NCBI RefSeq assembly: GCF_018398315.1
Contig: NZ_JAHBRW010000001.1
Span: 1,980,001 to 2,044,000, forward strand
Direction: 5' to 3'
Length of the DNA stretch: 64,000 nucleotides
Source of the DNA: Chelatococcus sp. YT9
GTDB taxonomy: Bacteria; Pseudomonadota; Alphaproteobacteria; Rhizobiales; Beijerinckiaceae
The position numbers and the translations under genes are program-made. The notes beneath the pieces are model-generated. The model ran no database searches, was not told the DNA's origin, and saw only the letters and a list, made by a program, of their open reading frames with translations. Of the stretch, positions 60,673 through 64,000 are shown piece after piece; position 1 is the first letter of the stretch, and every line of letters begins with the position of its first letter.

Positions 60673-61737
60673 ATGACGGCAGTTTCCCTCTCCGGGCTAG
60701 CAGGACGGCGCCGCGGCGGGCGCGGCGCCCCGCTCCACTGGACGGATATCGCGGCCTACGCCTATCTCGCGCTGGGCGTCCTCCTCATGTTCGGCCCCGT
60801 GGCGTGGCTGGTACTGTCATCCTTCAAGACGCAAAGCGCGCTTCTCGAATTTCCGCCCTCGCTCCTGCCGTTCACGCAGCAGGAGATCAGCGTGCCCGGC
60901 CAGCCGCAGCCGTTGCCGTTGTTCCGCGTCACCTTGCCGGATGGTTCCGTGCGGGAGCTCGTGCAGGTGCGACGCATCGGGATCATGGCGCAGATGGTGG
61001 ATCCGAAGGATCCCTCGCAGCGGTTCAGCATTCCGATCGACAAGCGCGAACCCGTGCGCAAGGTCGCCTTTGCCGTGGAGAACTACACCGAGCCGCTGCA
61101 GCAGTTCGCCTTCCTGCGTTTTCTCGGCAATTCGGTCTTCGTGACGGTGGTGGCGACCCTGATCACGCTGCTCATCAACTCGATGGCGGCCTATGCGCTG
61201 GCGATCTACGAGTTCAAGGGCAAGGGCGCCGCGATGCTGGCGGTCATCGGGACGTTGATGATCCCGATCACCATCATCCTCGTGCCGGTCTATCTCGTCG
61301 TCACGGAGCTCGGGCTGGTCAATTCGCTCTGGGCGGTGATCCTGCCGGGCGCGGCGACGCCGACCGGCGTGTTCCTGCTGCGCCAGTACATGCTGACCCT
61401 GCCGCGCGACCTGATCGAGGCCGCGCGCATGGACAAGGCCTCGGAATGGCAGATCTACTGGCGCATCGTCATGCCGCTCACGCTGCCGGCCTTGTCGGTG
61501 CTCGCGATCTTTTCCGTGATGTGGCGCTGGAACGAATTCCTCTGGCCGCTGGCCGTCCTGACCAAGACGGAGGTCTATACCCTGCAGATCGGGCTCAACG
61601 CCTTCCAGGGCGAATTGCAGACCCAGTGGCACTATCTCCTCGCGATGACCGTGGTGACGCTGATCCCCGTCACCCTCGTCTTCGTCTTCCTCCAGCGCCT
61701 CATCACGACGGGCATCGGCTCGACGGGGATGAAATGA
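60673..61737 (+). CDS. Carbohydrate ABC transporter permease (MalG/UgpE-like)
   Basis: The 354-residue permease has the EAA motif EAARMDKASEWQIYWRIVMP. Between TM1 and TM2 it has a periplasmic insertion of roughly 90 residues (from QQEISVPGQPQPLPLF to AVENYTEPLQQ), as in AglG-type permeases. It starts one base after the previous stop. Confidence 0.91.
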   Translation: MTAVSLSGLAGRRRGGRGAPLHWTDIAAYAYLALGVLLMFGPVAWLVLSSFKTQSALLEFPPSLLPFTQQEISVPGQPQPLPLFRVTLPDGSVRELVQVRRIGIMAQMVDPKDPSQRFSIPIDKREPVRKVAFAVENYTEPLQQFAFLRFLGNSVFVTVVATLITLLINSMAAYALAIYEFKGKGAAMLAVIGTLMIPITIILVPVYLVVTELGLVNSLWAVILPGAATPTGVFLLRQYMLTLPRDLIEAARMDKASEWQIYWRIVMPLTLPALSVLAIFSVMWRWNEFLWPLAVLTKTEVYTLQIGLNAFQGELQTQWHYLLAMTVVTLIPVTLVFVFLQRLITTGIGSTGMK

Positions 61738-61755
61738 TGAACCGGGGCGTCTTTC

Positions 61756-62838
61756 ATGGCTGAACTCAGGCTCGCCGGCGCACGTAAGTCCTTCGGTCCG
61801 GTGGACGTCCTGCACGGCATCGACCTTGCGGTAAAGGACGGCGAATTCGTCGTGTTCGTCGGCCCCTCGGGCTGCGGAAAGTCGACGCTCCTGCGCGTCA
61901 TCGCGGGGCTGGAGACCGTCACGGACGGCGAGGTCTATATCGACGGCGCGCGTGTGACGGATCTGCCTGCCTCCGAGCGGGGGCTCGCCATGGTGTTCCA
62001 GTCCTATGCGCTCTATCCGCATATGAGCGTCAGGAAGAACATGGCCTTCGCGCTCGAGAACATGGGCATGAAGCCGGCCGAGATCGAGGCGCGGGTCAGC
62101 CGCGCGGCGACCATGCTGCGCCTCACCGACTATCTGGAGCGCAGGCCCAAGGCGCTGTCCGGCGGGCAGCGCCAGCGCGTCGCCATCGGCCGCGCGATCG
62201 TCCGCGACCCCAAGATCTTCCTGTTCGACGAGCCCCTGTCGAACCTCGACGCCGAGCTGCGCGTCGCGACCCGTAAGGAGCTCGCGGCGCTCCATGCCGA
62301 GATCGGCGGCACGATGATCTATGTCACCCACGACCAGGTGGAGGCCATGACCCTCGCCGATCGGATCGTCGTGCTCCGCGCCGGGCGCATCGAGCAGGTC
62401 GGCACACCGCTGGAGCTCTACAACAGCCCCTGCAACATCTTCGTCGCCGGCTTCATCGGCTCGCCGCGCATGAATCTTTTGCCGGCTACAGTGACGGGAG
62501 GCAACGACGGATCCATGCGCGTCAAGCTCGGCGACGGCGACATCGCCCTGCAGCATCCGGCTGCCGGCCTTGCCCCCGGGACGCCCCTGACCCTCGGCAT
62601 CCGCCCCGAGCATATCGCGATAGCGGACGGGGAGGGGGACCTCGCCCTGGTGGTCGATCTCGTCGAGCAGCTCGGCGGCGAGACCTTCCTTTACGCATCC
62701 GCGCCGGGCCTGCCGCAGATCACCCTGCGCCAGGACGGACAGGCGCGCCTTACGCGCGGTGATGCGATCGGCATTCGCTTCGACCCTGAGCATCTTCATT
62801 TCTTCGACGAGGCCGGCGCGACGCTGGCCCGGCCCTGA
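61756..62838 (+). CDS. Carbohydrate ABC transporter ATP-binding protein (UgpC/MsmX-like)
   Basis: The 360-residue ATPase has Walker A GPSGCGKSTLLRVIAG, signature LSGGQRQRVAIGRAI, Walker B IFLFDEPLSNLDA and H-loop YVTHDQVEAMTLADR, then a C-terminal TOBE/regulatory domain (LGIRPEHIAIADGEGDLALV). It powers the sugar importer. It starts 18 bp after the second permease. Confidence 0.93.
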   Translation: MAELRLAGARKSFGPVDVLHGIDLAVKDGEFVVFVGPSGCGKSTLLRVIAGLETVTDGEVYIDGARVTDLPASERGLAMVFQSYALYPHMSVRKNMAFALENMGMKPAEIEARVSRAATMLRLTDYLERRPKALSGGQRQRVAIGRAIVRDPKIFLFDEPLSNLDAELRVATRKELAALHAEIGGTMIYVTHDQVEAMTLADRIVVLRAGRIEQVGTPLELYNSPCNIFVAGFIGSPRMNLLPATVTGGNDGSMRVKLGDGDIALQHPAAGLAPGTPLTLGIRPEHIAIADGEGDLALVVDLVEQLGGETFLYASAPGLPQITLRQDGQARLTRGDAIGIRFDPEHLHFFDEAGATLARP

Positions 62839-62857
62839 CCGATCCGGAGACAGATCC

Positions 62858-64000
62858 ATGAAAGCCCTGACGCATGGCCGCTATCGCGGCCTGGATGGCA
62901 ATGCCGCAGTGTTTGACGTCGGCGCGTTCGATGTGGGAGCGTTTGATGTTGGGGCCGGAACCAAGCCGTTGGCAACGATCCGCGTGGCTATTCTCGAGCG
63001 CGACATCGGCCGCGTGACGCTGAGGCGCACGGAGGGTTATCGCCTCGACCGGGGCTGGGCGATCGCGCCCAATGGCCTGGAGCCGCCCTTCGAGGGCCGC
63101 GCCCGCGATGATGTATCGGGCTTCGCCAATCCCGCCGTGACGGCGCGGGAGGAGGGCGGCACGGTCACCCTCGTGGCGCCCGGCCTGTCCGCCACGGTGA
63201 CGCTGCACCCCTTCGGCATCGCCTGGCGGCGCGACGGAGAGGCGGAGCCATTCCTGAGCGACCGCCCGACCCAGGCCTATTTCCTGTCCCGCAAGAGCGG
63301 CGCGCTTGCCCACAGCATGGCGCGACATGCCGACGAGCGTCACTACGGCCTCGGCGACAAGGCGGGGCCGCTCGATCGCACCGGGCGGCGTTTTGCCATC
63401 GACGCGGTGGACCCTTGCGGCTTCGACGCGGAATTATCCGATCCGCTCTACAAGATGCTGCCGTTCTTCATCGTGGATGGGCCGGTCGGTGCGCATGGTG
63501 TGTACTACGACAACCTTGCCACCGGTGCGGTTGATCTTGGCTGTACCATCGACAACTACCATGGCCTTTTCCGTTCCTATCAGGCCAATGACGGCGACCT
63601 CGACTATTACGTTCTCGCCGGCCCGAGCGTGCCCGAGGTCGTGCGCCGCTTCTCCTGGCTCGCCGGCGGGCAGGCCTTCGCGCCGCGCTGGTCGCTCGGT
63701 TTCGCGATGACCAGCATGTCGATTGCCGACGCGCCCGATGCCGATGCGCGGGTATCGGCCTTTGTGGCCGACTGCAAGACCAACGGCATCCGCTGCGACA
63801 GCTTCCATTTCGGCTCCGGCTATACGTCGATCGGGCCGCGCCGCTACGTTTTCAACTGGAACCATGATAAGTTCCCGGATCCCACCGCGACGATGGCACG
63901 GTTGAAGGCCGCGGGCATGCAGCCGGTGACCAATATCAAGCCGTGCCTTCTCGATGATCATCCCCGCCTCGAGGAAGCAAAGCGCGATGGGATTCTGGTG
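62858..64000 (+). CDS. Glycoside hydrolase family 31 (alpha-glucosidase-like), 3' truncated by window edge
   Basis: The frame runs open to the window end; 381 codons are visible from the ATG at 62858. HYGLGDKAGPLDRTGRRF, PFFIVDGPVGAHGVYYDN, DLDYYVLAGPSVPEVVRRFS and APRWSLGFAMTSM are typical of GH31 N-terminal and first barrel regions, and the catalytic Asp pair lies beyond the edge. Residues 19-33 are three copies of FDVGA, absent from the family, encoded by a 3 x 15-bp DNA repeat. It is the last visible gene of the sugar operon and probably cleaves alpha-linked glucosides after uptake. Confidence 0.85.
   Translation, partial: MKALTHGRYRGLDGNAAVFDVGAFDVGAFDVGAGTKPLATIRVAILERDIGRVTLRRTEGYRLDRGWAIAPNGLEPPFEGRARDDVSGFANPAVTAREEGGTVTLVAPGLSATVTLHPFGIAWRRDGEAEPFLSDRPTQAYFLSRKSGALAHSMARHADERHYGLGDKAGPLDRTGRRFAIDAVDPCGFDAELSDPLYKMLPFFIVDGPVGAHGVYYDNLATGAVDLGCTIDNYHGLFRSYQANDGDLDYYVLAGPSVPEVVRRFSWLAGGQAFAPRWSLGFAMTSMSIADAPDADARVSAFVADCKTNGIRCDSFHFGSGYTSIGPRRYVFNWNHDKFPDPTATMARLKAAGMQPVTNIKPCLLDDHPRLEEAKRDGILV
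62911..62955. repeat. Three 15-bp coding repeats (FDVGA x 3)
   Basis: Units 62911-62925, 62926-62940 and 62941-62955 differ mostly at third codon positions, yet each encodes FDVGA (frame starts one base in). They lie in the N-terminal part of the GH31 protein. Confidence 0.8.

Noticed and set aside
60817-62859. 680-residue minus-strand open frame over the second sugar permease and ATPase
   Set aside because: Rich in Arg, His, Asp and Glu without any fold signature; lies opposite well-conserved transporter genes.
1-64000. tRNA, rRNA, IS elements, prophage or plasmid origin
   Set aside because: Looked for cloverleaf T-arm motifs, transposase or integrase proteins, terminal inverted repeats and replication genes; none seen.

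Overview
The window is GC-rich, densely coded chromosomal DNA with no tRNA, rRNA, CRISPR array, transposase or phage gene that I could find. Gene content fits a free-living alphaproteobacterium of the Hyphomicrobiales type: a long PolA, LemA plus M48 protease, a gcdH/ALDH7 lysine pathway, many ABC importers with LacI, GntR and LysR regulators, and short intergenic palindromic repeats. The order is inferred; I cannot name a genus from the sequence alone.

Layout. 1-10.6 kb is a housekeeping and envelope block: the tail of an acyltransferase, an M48 protease with LemA, an MBOAT/AlgX-like O-acylation pair, polA, an O-antigen-ligase-like protein and transaldolase. 10.8-12.1 kb is a Bcr/CflA-type exporter behind a clear terminator. 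12.1-19.7 kb is a lysine/glutaryl-CoA catabolic region (TPP enzyme, CaiB/BaiF CoA-transferase, gcdH, ALDH7-type dehydrogenase, divergent LysR), interrupted by a DUF559 ORF sitting between two composite palindromic repeats. 19.8-23.4 kb is a patch of poorly known genes (an orphan membrane protein after an AT-rich stretch, an FAH-family enzyme, two small hypotheticals) and a repeat-rich intergenic region. 23.4-31.3 kb is a complete sugar operon transcribed leftwards: binding protein, two-domain ATPase, two permeases, LacI repressor, sugar phosphate isomerase-like protein and Gfo/Idh oxidoreductase, with a LacI-type operator in front. 31.4-34.8 kb holds Rnk, a secreted Ntn-type amidase and two small proteins.

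34.8-57.1 kb is the most interesting part. It is a large catabolic island with a GntR/UTRA regulator, a branched-chain-type ABC importer, two paralogous FAD dehydrogenases, two paralogous MmgE/PrpD proteins, a LeuC/LeuD-like dehydratase, an old-yellow-enzyme homologue, an isocitrate-lyase-family C-C lyase, HyuB/HyuA hydantoinase subunits, an isochorismatase-fold hydrolase, a tautomerase/NTF2-like fusion, two racemase-fold proteins and a cupin. Together they suggest ring opening and amide hydrolysis of a nitrogen heterocycle or imide, then hydration and aldol cleavage of an unsaturated dicarboxylate. I know of no described pathway with this gene set. Three enzymes in the cluster (both racemase-fold proteins and the isochorismatase-fold hydrolase) have lost the cysteines their families normally use, so routine names for them are likely wrong.

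57.1-64.0 kb is a second sugar system: a LacI repressor diverging from a binding protein, two permeases, an MsmX/UgpC-type ATPase and a glycoside hydrolase family 31 enzyme that runs off the end. Its operator is a perfect 20-bp palindrome just downstream of a TTGACA hexamer.
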